Assembly (NCBI RefSeq): GCF_900289045.1
Contig: NZ_LT985188.1
Span: 124,001 to 188,000, forward strand
Reading direction: 5' to 3'
Length of the DNA stretch: 64,000 bases
DNA from: Micropruina glycogenica
GTDB taxonomy: Bacteria > Actinomycetota > Actinomycetes > Propionibacteriales > Propionibacteriaceae
The notes beneath the pieces are model-generated. The model was not told where the DNA came from. It saw nothing but the letters and a program-made list of their open reading frames with translations, and searched no databases. Positions within the stretch are counted from its first letter, which is position 1; each line of letters starts with the position of its first letter. A program made the position numbers and the translations under genes. Positions 43,764-54,784 of the stretch are shown piece after piece.

Positions 43764-44288
43764 GTGAACGGTGTCGGCGAGTACGTGGTGTTCTACGCGC
43801 CCGAGGCCGTGCAGGCCAAGGTCAAGCGTTGGCGCTCGATGCTGATTCAGCGGCTGATCTCGACGGCGTTCTCGGTGGCCGTCGGCGCCGCCGTCTGGTA
43901 CTTCTTCGCCGCCCAGGTGGGGTCGTGGGGCCCCTGGCTGGTCGGGTCGGCCCTGGTGATCGGCCTGATCTGGGTGATCATCAGCACCGTCGGCCTGCTG
44001 ATCGCCCGCAGCGAGGCCCGAACGGTGGCCCCGGGGCCGGCGTTCGCCGTCACCCGCGACGGCGCGTGGATCGCCAACCTGTGGCTGACCTGGCCCGAAG
44101 TGGGTGCCGTGCTGGCCAACCCCGGCCGCTTCGGACGATCCGCGCGGCTTGCGGTTCAGGGTCGTGACGGTCGTTCGGCCGCAGTACCGATGGAGTACCT
44201 GAGCGCCCTGCCCGCCAACATCGACTCGGCGGTGCGAGCGTTGTCGGGCGGGCGCTGCTGGATCGACCTGTCTCGGCTCGACGACTGA
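43764..44288 (+). CDS. Two-helix membrane protein, unknown function
   Basis: A 174-residue protein. A short amphipathic N-terminus is followed by two membrane helices (about 28-50 and 55-80: LISTAFSVAVGAAVWYFFA, GPWLVGSALVIGLIWVIIS) and a cytoplasmic domain (about 90-174) with GPAFAVTRDGAWIANLWLTWPEVGAV. No family was recognised. The GTG lies 6 bases after TAGCAT (43752-43757). It is 134 bases upstream of fba on the same strand and might be co-transcribed with it. Confidence 0.75.
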   Translation: MNGVGEYVVFYAPEAVQAKVKRWRSMLIQRLISTAFSVAVGAAVWYFFAAQVGSWGPWLVGSALVIGLIWVIISTVGLLIARSEARTVAPGPAFAVTRDGAWIANLWLTWPEVGAVLANPGRFGRSARLAVQGRDGRSAAVPMEYLSALPANIDSAVRALSGGRCWIDLSRLDD

Positions 44289-44421
44289 ACCCGGCGTGCG
44301 GGGTGATCGCCGGGCTTTGGCGAATGGGTCGCGCGTCCGGGCGACTTTTGAAAGACTGGCCAGGTGCGGCAGCCGTAGTTGCCGATCGTTGATGTCACGA
44401 CCCCCGTGAGGAGCGCAGTAC

Positions 44422-45444
<1,023 letters not shown>

Positions 45445-45456
45445 TTCAGTCACCAA

Positions 45457-45490
45457 CGACGATGCCCGGGCTTCGGCCCGGGCATCGTCG
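45457..45490 (+). terminator. Terminator after fba
   Basis: A perfect 15 bp stem (CGACGATGCCCGGGC / GCCCGGGCATCGTCG) with a TTCG loop, 12 bases after the fba stop. There is no T-run after it, as is common in high-GC actinobacteria. Confidence 0.88.
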
Positions 45491-45539
45491 CGTTCGGCGG
45501 CGCTGGTCGAGCCTCCTGATTTCGCTGGTCGAGACGCTT

Positions 45540-46610
45540 CTATGTCTTGTCAAGGGTGGTCGTGTTGAGGTGTCGGAAGATTTGGCGGGCGATGTAGCGC
45601 TTGAGGCAGCGTCGGATTCGGGGTTTGGTTTGGCCTTGCTGTTTGCGTTTCTTGACGTAGGCCTTGGTGGTTTCGTCGTGTCGCATGCGGGTGTTCGCGA
45701 TGGAGTTCAGGGCTGAGTTGAGTTGTCGGTCGCCGGTGCGGTTGAGGCGATGATCCTTGGAGTTGCCCGAGGAGATCTCCAGGGGGCAGACGCCGCCGAT
45801 CTTGGCGAAGCCGGCTTCGTCATGGATGCGGCCGGGGTGAGACCAGACGGCGAGCACAATGGCGGCGTTGATGGGTCCGAGGCCGGGCAGGTCGAGCAGG
45901 GTTGGTTCGAGTTCACGCACGAGGGCGTTGATGGCTTTCTCGTTGCTGTCGAGGTCGGCGTCCAGGGTGTGGATGCGGGTGGCGAGGCGGTGCGCTTCGG
46001 TGCGGGCGATCCGGGCCAGGGTGGTGTCGGTGGGCCGCTTGCGCCAGCCCGCAATGAGGCTGATGTGGACCTTGTTGATTCCCTTGCGGGCATCGATGTC
46101 GAGGTTGTGGGTGCGTAGCAGCGCGGTGAGCTGGTTCTTGGAACGGGTCCGGTCGCGTCGCATGCTGTCGCGGGCGGTGAGCAGGATCTGCAGCGCGGCA
46201 CGGGTATGGCCGGCGCGTCGGTCGGCGAGCCGTTCGCTGTCCTTGGGTAACGCGCCGCGGGCAGCGACCAGGGCATCGATGTGGTCGTTCTTGCCGCTGC
46301 CACGAGCCCGTTTCGGCGAGGGTGCGTCGACGACCCGGTAACCGCGTGCGGCGAGCAGCTCGGCTGCCTGGGCGCCGTAACTGCCGGTGCCTTCCATGCT
46401 GATCAGCACCTGGTCGACAGCTGGGTTGTCGTCAACACTGGTGCGGCGGCTGATCCAATCCACGGCCCGCAACAAGCCCGCGGCATGGGTGGGGAACTTC
46501 CCGTGGGTGATCTGGCCGCCGCTACGGGTCTCCACGATCGCGTAATGATGAGTGGCGGCGTGGGTGTCCACACCCACCACATAGGTGTAGGTATCTGCAA
46601 CGATGGCCAT
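45540..46610 (-). CDS. IS110-family DEDD recombinase (transposase)
   Basis: A 356-residue recombinase. The RuvC-like N-terminal domain has VVGVDTHAATHHYAIVE (Asp), ISMEGTGSYG (Glu) and GKNDHIDALVAARG (Asp pair); the C-terminal Tnp domain contains LDLPGLGPINAAIVLA and the region SGNSKDHRLNRTGDRQLNSAL with the catalytic serine candidates. Intact length suggests activity. The stop codon lies only about 6 bases from the inferred right end of the element. The family works with a bridge RNA encoded in the element's non-coding end. Confidence 0.95.
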   Translation of the reverse strand: MAIVADTYTYVVGVDTHAATHHYAIVETRSGGQITHGKFPTHAAGLLRAVDWISRRTSVDDNPAVDQVLISMEGTGSYGAQAAELLAARGYRVVDAPSPKRARGSGKNDHIDALVAARGALPKDSERLADRRAGHTRAALQILLTARDSMRRDRTRSKNQLTALLRTHNLDIDARKGINKVHISLIAGWRKRPTDTTLARIARTEAHRLATRIHTLDADLDSNEKAINALVRELEPTLLDLPGLGPINAAIVLAVWSHPGRIHDEAGFAKIGGVCPLEISSGNSKDHRLNRTGDRQLNSALNSIANTRMRHDETTKAYVKKRKQQGQTKPRIRRCLKRYIARQIFRHLNTTTLDKT

Positions 46611-46689
46611 CGGTGTCTGAGCCTCCTGTTTTCGGGATGTTGGGCATCGAGCCGGTCGAACCGGCGCGGCCATCCCGGGGAAAGAGTCA

Positions 46690-46870
46690 CCCGTGGCGTT
46701 ACTGTGATCGGTCACCCCGCCAAAGCGGTGGGACGGGCTTCTATCAGGCCAACGAGTGGGCCGGGATGGTCGGCCGGTTCTCCGTGCACGAGCCGGACAG
46801 ATCTCGACCAAGACACCCCGCACAATTGCGGACGGTCAGCTTGTCGAAGGGTCACGACCCGCACACGAAC
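46690..46870 (-). ncRNA. Candidate bridge RNA of the IS110 element
   Basis: Upstream of the recombinase, reading the minus strand, four short matches lie in the order known for IS621. The left target guide UUCGACAAGCU (46848-46838) matches the flank TCGACAAG plus the CT core. The right target guide UGGUCGAG (46810-46803) is complementary to the other target half. The left donor guide AUAGAAGC (46744-46737) matches the element's right end (45543-45536). The right donor guide UCACAG (46707-46702) is complementary to its left end. Apical hairpins lie between each pair: CCGCA-AUUG-UGCGG (46831-46818), and a CCGC/GCGG stem (about 46730-46713). Ends of the RNA are estimated. Confidence 0.78.
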
Positions 46871-46927
46871 AACCGGTCCCACCACCCTGCCAGCTAGCCC
46901 CAGGCCAGCCACCACCAACTCTCACAG

Positions 46928-47144
46928 CTTGTCGAGACCCCGGGAACGACCGTGATGGCCATTCAACCCCCATGTGTCGGTGCTCGGCGAGCGCGGTCAG
47001 AGCTCCGAAGATGATGATGTTGAGATCTGACACCCCGTCTGAGGTGGCCAGATCAACACTCTCTTCGGTGTCTGCAGTGATCCAGAACCGTTCCCGCTGG
47101 TCAGGTCAACTTTGGCCCGGTCTCGCGCTCCGGTACCGCCTCGG
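46928..47144 (-). other. Possible gene remnant between IS110 and amylosucrase
   Basis: No intact gene. On the minus strand, around 47100 to 46960, one frame reads like protein (ERFWITADTEESVDLATSDG, then LNIIIFGALTALAEHRHMG) without a start or an end that makes sense. It may be a fragment left by earlier rearrangement near the insertion; no family was recognised. Confidence 0.35.
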
Positions 47145-49019
47145 TCAGCCCTTGGCGGTCAGCCACAGCGGCTGGTAGGGCCGCACCCGCAGCGTCTCGG
47201 GTTCGAGGGAATAGTCATAGCCGCTGATGTGCTCGACCGCGGTCGACCCGAGCCGGTCGCGCAGCGCGTACACCGGCAGGTCGACGACGTCCTCGCTGAA
47301 GTTGTACACCTCGATCAGCATGCCCTCGGGGTGCTCACGGGTGAGCAGCAGCACCCGCGAATCGGGGCTCGGCAGCACCCGTGATTCAACCGAGGCGTGC
47401 AGGTGCGGCAGCCGCTTGCGCACGCCGATGGAGTGTTTGAGGCCCGACAGCACGCGCCCGGCGGGGCTGGACGCGTCGGCCTCGGCGTCGGCGACCAGGC
47501 CCCAGTCCATCTTCGGACGGTGCACCCACCGGTTGTCGCCGGCATGGTCGGGGTCGTCGAGGTACGAGTGATCGTTCAGCATGCCGATCTCGTCGCCCAT
47601 GTACAGCAGGGGCACGCCACCGAAGCCCAGCACGAACGTGTGCAGCAGGTTCACCCGGGCGATGGCGTCCGCGAGCTGACCGTCGTCACCGGCGGCCAGC
47701 GCGGCCTCGACGCCGGCCAGGCTGGCCAGCGTGCCGCTGATGCGGCGGTCGTTGTTGATCGGGTTGAACTGAAACACCAGGCCCCTGGCGAACGAGCCGG
47801 GGTAGAGGCCGGCGTAGAACTCCGAGAGAAACGCGCGGTGCGAATGCCCCTCGAGGTAGGCGCCGCGGGCGTCGTCGTCGCCGATCGCCCAGCCGATGTC
47901 GTCGTGGCAACGCACGTAGGTGCCCCAGGTGGCCGAGGCGGGCTTGGCCGGAAAGTTCGACAGGGCCACCTCGAACAGCCGGGTGTGCCGTGAAGCCAGG
48001 GCCCCCCAGAGTTGCACCATCACCGAGTTGTGGTAGGCCAGATCACTCACCTTGCCGAAGTGCTTGCCCTGGCCCAGGTAGGCGATCAGGTCTTGCGGCC
48101 CGACGATCGCCTCTGCCTTGAGCGCACAGGCTGGGGCGACGATGCGCAGTGCGGCCCGCAGTGCCTGGGTGATCTCGTGCACCGGCGGTTCGTTCTGGCA
48201 GTCGGTGCCGAGCACCTTCCAGATGAACGCGATGGCGTCGAGTCGCATGACCTCGACGCCGTTGTTGGCCAGAAAGCAGATGATGTCGACGAACTCGGCG
48301 AAGACGTCGGGGTTGGCCCAGTTGAGGTCCCACTGAAACGAGTTGAAGGTCGTCCAGACCCAGCCGTTGAGCTCGTCGTCGAAGGTGAAGCTGCCGGGGG
48401 CGAAGTCGGGAAAGATCTCTGGCAGGGTGCGCTCGTAGGCGTCGGGTTCGGTGCGGTCGGGGTAGATCAGAAAATAGTCACGGTACTTCTGCTCACCGGC
48501 GCGGGCGCGGGCCGCCCACTCGTGCTCTTTGGCCACATGGTTGAGCACCAGGTCGACCACCAGCGACATGTGGTGGCGGCGCAGGGTAGTGGCCAGCGCC
48601 ACCAGGTCGTCCATGGTGCCCAGGCGCGGGTCGACCGCGCGGTAGTCGGCCACCGCGTACCCGCCGTCACTGTCACCCGGCCGCGGCTCGAGCAGCGGCA
48701 TCAGGTGCAGGTAGGTGACGCCGAGCGATTCCAGGTGGTCGATGTGGTCGGAGACCTTGGGCAGCGAGCGGGCGAACCGGTCGGCATAGCAGACGTAGCC
48801 GATCTGATCGGGGCGCTGCAGCCAGTCGGGACTGAGCAGGCGGGCCTCGTCGAGCACGCGCAGATCGGCCGGACGGGCGTCGAACGCGCCGCGCAGAGCC
48901 TCGGTCAGCCGCTCGAACAGCTCGCCGGCGCGGTCGCCGTAGGCACCTTCGAGACCGCTCAGCAGTTCAGGGCCGTAGCGGTCCATGCGCAGTTGGAACG
49001 TGGTGTCGTCATCGACCAT
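47145..49019 (-). CDS. Amylosucrase (GH13)
   Basis: A 624-residue GH13 enzyme with amylosucrase architecture, which makes alpha-1,4-glucan from sucrose and releases fructose. An all-helical N-terminus (about 1-90, [14 protein letters not shown]) precedes the barrel: [53 protein letters not shown] (nucleophile Asp), ALKAEAIVG (acid Glu) and [12 protein letters not shown] (third Asp). The segment [19 protein letters not shown] is typical of the amylosucrase / sucrose-hydrolase group. ATG 49019 lies 6 bases after TATGCT (49026-49031 on the minus strand); an in-frame start at 49073 has no support. Sucrose hydrolase activity is an alternative. Confidence 0.88.
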   Translation of the reverse strand: MVDDDTTFQLRMDRYGPELLSGLEGAYGDRAGELFERLTEALRGAFDARPADLRVLDEARLLSPDWLQRPDQIGYVCYADRFARSLPKVSDHIDHLESLGVTYLHLMPLLEPRPGDSDGGYAVADYRAVDPRLGTMDDLVALATTLRRHHMSLVVDLVLNHVAKEHEWAARARAGEQKYRDYFLIYPDRTEPDAYERTLPEIFPDFAPGSFTFDDELNGWVWTTFNSFQWDLNWANPDVFAEFVDIICFLANNGVEVMRLDAIAFIWKVLGTDCQNEPPVHEITQALRAALRIVAPACALKAEAIVGPQDLIAYLGQGKHFGKVSDLAYHNSVMVQLWGALASRHTRLFEVALSNFPAKPASATWGTYVRCHDDIGWAIGDDDARGAYLEGHSHRAFLSEFYAGLYPGSFARGLVFQFNPINNDRRISGTLASLAGVEAALAAGDDGQLADAIARVNLLHTFVLGFGGVPLLYMGDEIGMLNDHSYLDDPDHAGDNRWVHRPKMDWGLVADAEADASSPAGRVLSGLKHSIGVRKRLPHLHASVESRVLPSPDSRVLLLTREHPEGMLIEVYNFSEDVVDLPVYALRDRLGSTAVEHISGYDYSLEPETLRVRPYQPLWLTAKG

Positions 49020-49085
49020 GGCGGCAGCATAGAGCGTGGTTGCAGGCAATTTCACATCGAGGTCGCAGACCATCTGGGAGGCTCG

Positions 49086-50021
49086 TCAGCCCACGATCGG
49101 GGTCGGCCGGCGACGGCTGAGCGGCGGTTCGACCTGCGGTGTACCGATGCGCACGACGGTGACCACGCGGCCTGCGACGTCGGCTGCCTCGAGCAGCAGC
49201 GCCATGGTGGCGGCGGTGTCGGGGCAGGCCGTCACGTGCGGCAGCGGCTGCAGTCGCAGGCCGTGCCGAATGCCGTGCAGCCCCAGTCTCAGCAGCGCGG
49301 CGCCCATCGTCCACGGCACGGGGGAGCCGCCGGTGTCGACCAGCGCCGCCACCGTGCCGAGCCCGCGCGGGTGGCCGCCCAGCAGGTCGGCGATGCCGTC
49401 GTCCACGGCCCCGCGCGATGCCAGAAAAAGGGCGGCTCGCCAGGCCGGCAGGCCCAGGGCGACGGGTTCGATGCCGTCGTCTGCACCCGGACGCACCCAG
49501 GCCCGCAGTTCGCGGCGCGGTTCGGGGGTGGCGAACAGCCAGCGGTGGGCACGCTCGACCAGCGGATCGCCGGTCGCGCGTTCCCAGGCGATCACCCGGG
49601 CGTTCGCCGGAAGTGCCGCCCGGTCGGCGAGGTGCTCGACTTCGGCGATGCTGGGCGAGGGCTCGGCGAACCGTCCGACCCCGGTGACCCGATTGCGCAG
49701 GTCGTCGGCGTCGAACGGTGGGCGTACCACCGGGCCGGAGTGCAGCAGCGCGAACCGGTGCCGGGCTTCGTCGAGGGCGGGTTCGACGCGCACCCCCAGG
49801 CCGGCGGCGGCGCCGGCGATCAGCATGGCCTCCACGAAGGCACCCAGAGCGAGCCAGAGTTGGTCGTGACGGGGGTCGAGCACGCTCAGTGTGCGGGCAG
49901 GATCCCAGTCGACTTCGACGAAGTTCTCGCCGCGACGCAGCACCACCGGTTGGGTGTTCAGCACGCTGGGCGCCCTGCGAGCCAGCGGCTCGGTGCGCAG
50001 TACGTCGTCGACCCAGGTCAC
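49086..50021 (-). CDS. Acg/nitroreductase-like protein
   Basis: A 311-residue protein. RRAPSVLNTQPV near the N-terminus resembles the flavin-binding signature of the mycobacterial Acg group (nitroreductase fold, dormancy-linked), and the rest has two diverged halves, as in those proteins. Typical catalytic or FMN contacts could not be checked, so it may have lost enzyme activity and instead bind flavin. GTG 50021 lies 6 bases after GATACT (50028-50033 on the minus strand). That hexamer abuts a nested inverted repeat shared with the divergent DUF3151 promoter. Confidence 0.72.
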   Translation of the reverse strand: MTWVDDVLRTEPLARRAPSVLNTQPVVLRRGENFVEVDWDPARTLSVLDPRHDQLWLALGAFVEAMLIAGAAAGLGVRVEPALDEARHRFALLHSGPVVRPPFDADDLRNRVTGVGRFAEPSPSIAEVEHLADRAALPANARVIAWERATGDPLVERAHRWLFATPEPRRELRAWVRPGADDGIEPVALGLPAWRAALFLASRGAVDDGIADLLGGHPRGLGTVAALVDTGGSPVPWTMGAALLRLGLHGIRHGLRLQPLPHVTACPDTAATMALLLEAADVAGRVVTVVRIGTPQVEPPLSRRRPTPIVG

Positions 50022-50032
50022 GGGGTCAGTAT

Positions 50033-50195
50033 CGCCACTTTTTGGTTGAAAAGAATCGCTGCTGCGCTGAGGCCCAACGCCTCCGCCACTTTATGGTTGA
50101 AATAGATACCCGCGGGGGGTACCTATTCCAACCATAAAGTGGCGGCGTGGAGCTGCGGCCACAAAATCCGCCGGCATATCAACCACAAAGTGGCG
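50033..50195. repeat. Nested inverted repeats between divergent promoters
   Basis: Outer arms CGCCACTTTTTGGTTG (50033-50048) and CAACCACAAAGTGGCG (50180-50195) match at 15 of 16 positions. The inner arms, 28 bases each (50083-50110 and 50118-50145), begin CCGCCACTTTATGGTTG and match at 26 of 28 positions around a 7-base loop. All four share the GCCACTTT-TGGTTG motif. The left outer arm touches the -10 of the Acg-like gene; the right one is 14 bases from the TAGGGT -10 of the DUF3151 gene. Confidence 0.9.
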
Positions 50196-50222
50196 CCCGA
50201 CGCTCTCGGTAGGGTGAGGGCC

Positions 50223-50651
50223 ATGTCGCACCTGCCCTTCGCCGACCCGCACGCCAACCGCACCCTGTTGCCCGACGACGTCGCCGCCACCGCGCCGACC
50301 GATTCCGACCCGTTCGAGGTGGCTGCGGAGTTTCCGGCCTCGAGTTTGGCCTGGGCCGTGCTGGCCGAGCTGGCACTGGCGAACGGCACCCGTGAAGGAG
50401 TGCTGCAGGCCTACGCGTTCGCCCGCACCGGTTACCACCGTGGCCTGGACGCACTGCGGCGCAACGGCTGGCGCGGCGCCGGACTGGTGCCGTGGGAACA
50501 CGAGCCCAACCAGGGCTTTCTACGAGCGGTGTGGGCCTTGGCGCAGGCCGCCCGGGCGATCGGTGAGACGGCGGAATACGACCGCTGCGTGCAGCTCTTG
50601 GTGGACTCGTCGCCCACCGGTTACGCGGAACTGTCGGGCAACACGCTCTGA
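50223..50651 (+). CDS. DUF3151 protein
   Basis: A 142-residue helical protein of the actinobacterial DUF3151 family. The diagnostic stretch is YAFARTGYHRGLDALRRNGW followed by GLVPWEHEPNQGFLRAVWAL; SSLAWAVLAELALA precedes it. Function is unknown. The ATG lies 7 bases after TAGGGT (50210-50215). In Mycobacterium the family gene sits between purA and fba, and both of those genes flank it here too (at 51 kb and 44 kb), supporting the assignment. Confidence 0.92.
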   Translation: MSHLPFADPHANRTLLPDDVAATAPTDSDPFEVAAEFPASSLAWAVLAELALANGTREGVLQAYAFARTGYHRGLDALRRNGWRGAGLVPWEHEPNQGFLRAVWALAQAARAIGETAEYDRCVQLLVDSSPTGYAELSGNTL

Positions 50652-52331
<1,680 letters not shown>

Positions 52332-52336
52332 ACCGA

Positions 52337-52372
52337 AAGAACCGTCCCCTGAACGTTCAGGGGACGGTTCTT
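52337..52372. terminator. 36 bp perfect palindrome between purA and the DMT gene
   Basis: AAGAACCGTCCCCTGAAC and its exact reverse complement stand back to back, five bases after the purA stop, and another half-copy follows at about 52377-52392. It is a member of the GGGACGGTTCT family and is placed to end transcription from both convergent genes. Confidence 0.7.
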
Positions 52373-52398
52373 CCAGTTCAGGGGACGGTTCCTTCGGT

Positions 52399-53349
52399 TC
52401 AGGACGACAGCGCCTGACCCCGCTGCACCGCGGCAACTCCGGCGAGCAGAACGACGCCGCCGACCAGTTGCGGCAACCCGGGCAGCTCGCCCAGCAGCAG
52501 CCAGGCCCACAGCACGGCGAACAGCACCTCGGTCAGCCCCACGAAGCTCGCCACCGTCGAGCCCAGGTGCTGCACGCCCACGAACCCCAGTGCGTACGCC
52601 GCCGCAGCGGCCACCAGGGCCAGTTCGAGCAGCGGTACCCACCAGGCCAGCGTGACCCCGACGAACACCACATCGGCGGTGGTCGCCCGCAGAGGCATCA
52701 GCCCAGCCACCCCCGCGATGACAATGGCGACGGTTCCGATCGACAACCCGACGGCCACGAACGTGAGCGCCGGCAGCGTCATCTCGCGGGCCGACACCAC
52801 GAAGTACACCGCCAGCCCGAACGCGGCCAGCAGCCCCCAGGCCAGGCCGCGCGGGTCCAGTGCGCCCATGCAGCCCGGGTCGAGCACGATCACCAGCCCG
52901 GCGATCGCCACCACGACGCCCACCAGGGTCAGCCTCGACGGCAGGCGTCGCGTGCGCAGAGCCACCCAGCCCACGACCAGCAGAATCCCCAGGTATTCCA
53001 GCAGCAGGCCGAGCGCCACCGGCACGTACTGCACGGCGTTGAAGAACGACACCTGTGCGGTCGCGCCGCCGAACACCCCGTACGCGAGCAGCGGACGCCA
53101 GTGGGCCAGCAGCAGCCGCCACCGTCCGCGCAGCGCCAGCAGGCCGGGAATCAGCAGCACCACGGCGGCGAGGCCGAGCCGAACCGACACCACGGCCCCG
53201 GCGCTCCACCCCGAGGCGAGCAGCGGTTTGGCGAAGGCGCCGGACGTGCCGAAGGCCGCGGCCGACACCAGGGCGGCCGTCCAGCCGGCCACGGCTCCCG
53301 AACGCATGACGCGTGGCGCTTCGGTCACCTCTGCCAGCGCCTCGGCCAT
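52399..53349 (-). CDS. DMT-superfamily (EamA) transporter
   Basis: Ten-helix exporter of 316 residues with two EamA repeats. The first repeat begins VSAAAFGTSGAFAKPLLASGWSAGAVVSVRLGLAAVV and ends VPVALGLLLEYLGILLVVGWV; the second ends GSTVASFVGLTEVLFAVLWAWLLLGELPG, a typical EamA block. Substrate unknown (amino acids or other metabolites in the family). ATG 53349 is preferred over 53379 because GGGAAGGA lies in front of it. It is divergent from a CGNR regulator gene, and a palindrome in the shared gap suggests direct control. Confidence 0.9.
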   Translation of the reverse strand: MAEALAEVTEAPRVMRSGAVAGWTAALVSAAAFGTSGAFAKPLLASGWSAGAVVSVRLGLAAVVLLIPGLLALRGRWRLLLAHWRPLLAYGVFGGATAQVSFFNAVQYVPVALGLLLEYLGILLVVGWVALRTRRLPSRLTLVGVVVAIAGLVIVLDPGCMGALDPRGLAWGLLAAFGLAVYFVVSAREMTLPALTFVAVGLSIGTVAIVIAGVAGLMPLRATTADVVFVGVTLAWWVPLLELALVAAAAAYALGFVGVQHLGSTVASFVGLTEVLFAVLWAWLLLGELPGLPQLVGGVVLLAGVAAVQRGQALSS

Positions 53350-53374
53350 CACGATCCTTCCCTTTGTGTAATGG

Positions 53375-53398
53375 GTCATGAGTTAACATGCTCATGAC
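53375..53398. promoter_or_regulatory. Operator candidate between exporter and CGNR regulator
   Basis: The inverted repeat GTCATGAG-N8-CTCATGAC lies between the two divergent genes. Its spacer TTAACATG contains TAACAT (53384-53389), a -10 candidate for the regulator. A dimeric regulator bound here would cover both promoters. Confidence 0.6.
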
Positions 53399-53424
53399 AT
53401 CGCATCGATGCGTCAGGAGTCAAG

Positions 53425-53961
53425 ATGGATTTCACTCATGACACCCGTCTGTCTTTGCAGGCGCTCACGGCGTTGGTGAACACCCGCCACCCCGACACGC
53501 TCACGACTGTTGCCGACCTCGACGACCTCTGCGACCGGTGGCGCTGGTCGGGCGGCCGCAACCACGACGAGGCCGAACTGCAGGCCGTGCGCGACGTGCG
53601 TGACCGGCTGGCCGGCTTCTGGGGCGCCGACGAGCAGACGGTGGTGAACCTGATCAATGCCCTGCTGTTCGAGGGCAATGCGTTACCGCAACTCGTGCGA
53701 CACGACGGTTTCGACTGGCACATTCACGCCACCAGAGCCGACGACCCACTGGTGGTGCGCATGGTGGTGGAGTACGCCATGTCGATGATGGACGTCGTGC
53801 GCGCCGGCGATCTCGACCGGCTGTCGTACTGCGCGGCCGACGACTGCGATCAGGTGGTGCTCGATCTCAGCCGCAACCGGTCGCGCAAGTTCTGCGACTC
53901 GGGCTGTGGCAACCGCAGCAACGTCGCGGCCTACCGAGCCCGGCGCAAGCGGGCCGACTGA
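53425..53961 (+). CDS. CGNR zinc-finger transcriptional regulator
   Basis: A 178-residue regulator. The N-terminal ABATE-like domain (about 1-125; LSLQALTALVNTRHP, LDDLCDRWRW, VRDVRDRLAGF) is followed by the zinc finger with four cysteines in SYCAADDCDQVVLDLSRN and KFCDSGCGNRSNVAAYRARRK, which gives the family its CGNR name. AGGAG precedes the ATG. Members usually regulate neighbouring genes, here the DMT exporter on the other strand. The ligand is unknown. Confidence 0.9.
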   Translation: MDFTHDTRLSLQALTALVNTRHPDTLTTVADLDDLCDRWRWSGGRNHDEAELQAVRDVRDRLAGFWGADEQTVVNLINALLFEGNALPQLVRHDGFDWHIHATRADDPLVVRMVVEYAMSMMDVVRAGDLDRLSYCAADDCDQVVLDLSRNRSRKFCDSGCGNRSNVAAYRARRKRAD

Positions 53962-54124
53962 CTGCGCCTCGCCGCGCACCGTTGGCCGGGCGGTTGTGCA
54001 GGCAGCCACGCGATCGGACGGTCGTCCAGCACAAGTGCCGACGTCGCATTCCACGCGAGGTCAAGCGGCTGTTCAGAAGCCGTTTCCCTTCCACGGCGGC
54101 CCCTTGTGGGGCAGCATGTGGGCC

Positions 54125-54784
54125 ATGACGACCTACGACGCTCGCTGGTTCGCCAGTCAGGCGGCAACCTGGGACGACGACCCGCGCAGAGTCGAGCGGG
54201 CCCGTCGCGCCGCCGACGCGATAGCCGCCGAGGTGCCCGTCGACCCGTCATGGTCGGTGCTCGACTACGGTGCCGGCACCGGCCTGTTGGCCTTCGCACT
54301 GGCCGATCGGGTGGGCGACATGCTGCTGCTGGACTTCTCCGACGGCATGGTCGAGGTGGCCCGGCGGCGCATCGCCGACTCGGGCCGCGCCGGCATGCGG
54401 GCCGAGGTGCACGACCTCACGCAGGCAGCGGTGCCCGAGGGGCAGAAGTTCGACCTGGTGATCTCGATGATGGTGATGCATCACGTCGACGATGTTCCGT
54501 TGCTGCTGAAACAACTGGCCAAGGCGACCGTCGACGGTGGTTGGATCGCCGTTCTCGATTTGGAGCCCGAGCAGGGGGAATACCACGACCCCGGCTTCAC
54601 CGGCCATCACGGGTTCAAACGGGGCATGCTGCGCCGAGCCTTGTCAGCGGCCGGTTTCGGGCATCTGACCGTGCGACGCGTGCTTGAGGTCGACAAAGAG
54701 GTGGACGGCGTCAGCCGAACCTTCGGCGTCTTCTTGGCCACCGCCCGCAAAGACGCGCAGCGCTCCGAAGGCACCGATGCGTGA
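54125..54784 (+). CDS. Class I SAM-dependent methyltransferase
   Basis: A 219-residue enzyme. The SAM-binding site is WSVLDYGAGTGLLAFALAD with LLDFSDGMVEVARRR as motif II; SMMVMHHVDDVPLLLKQLAK and DGGWIAVLDLEPE follow, typical of the ubiquinone/small-molecule methyltransferase group. The C-terminal part (FKRGMLRRALSAAGFGHLTVRRV) resembles class I enzymes acting on small acceptors. Substrate unknown. ATG 54125 begins MTTYDARWF; an ATG three codons earlier is possible. It stands alone, with repeats on the downstream side. Confidence 0.87.
   Translation: MTTYDARWFASQAATWDDDPRRVERARRAADAIAAEVPVDPSWSVLDYGAGTGLLAFALADRVGDMLLLDFSDGMVEVARRRIADSGRAGMRAEVHDLTQAAVPEGQKFDLVISMMVMHHVDDVPLLLKQLAKATVDGGWIAVLDLEPEQGEYHDPGFTGHHGFKRGMLRRALSAAGFGHLTVRRVLEVDKEVDGVSRTFGVFLATARKDAQRSEGTDA

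Larger units (their letters stand above)
45534..46927 (-). mobile_element. IS110-family element
   Basis: About 1,394 bp, read on the minus strand. The boundaries are inferred from the repeat it interrupts: the left flank ends GGTCGAG (45527-45533) and the right flank begins CTTGTCGAGACC (46928-46939), which together form the dispersed GGTCGAG-CTTGTCGAGACC repeat. The dinucleotide AG (CT on the element's sense strand) is present at both junctions, as expected for an IS110 core. No inverted repeats and no target duplication beyond the core. The transposase starts at 46610; the 317 bases upstream of it hold a bridge-RNA candidate. Confidence 0.88.
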
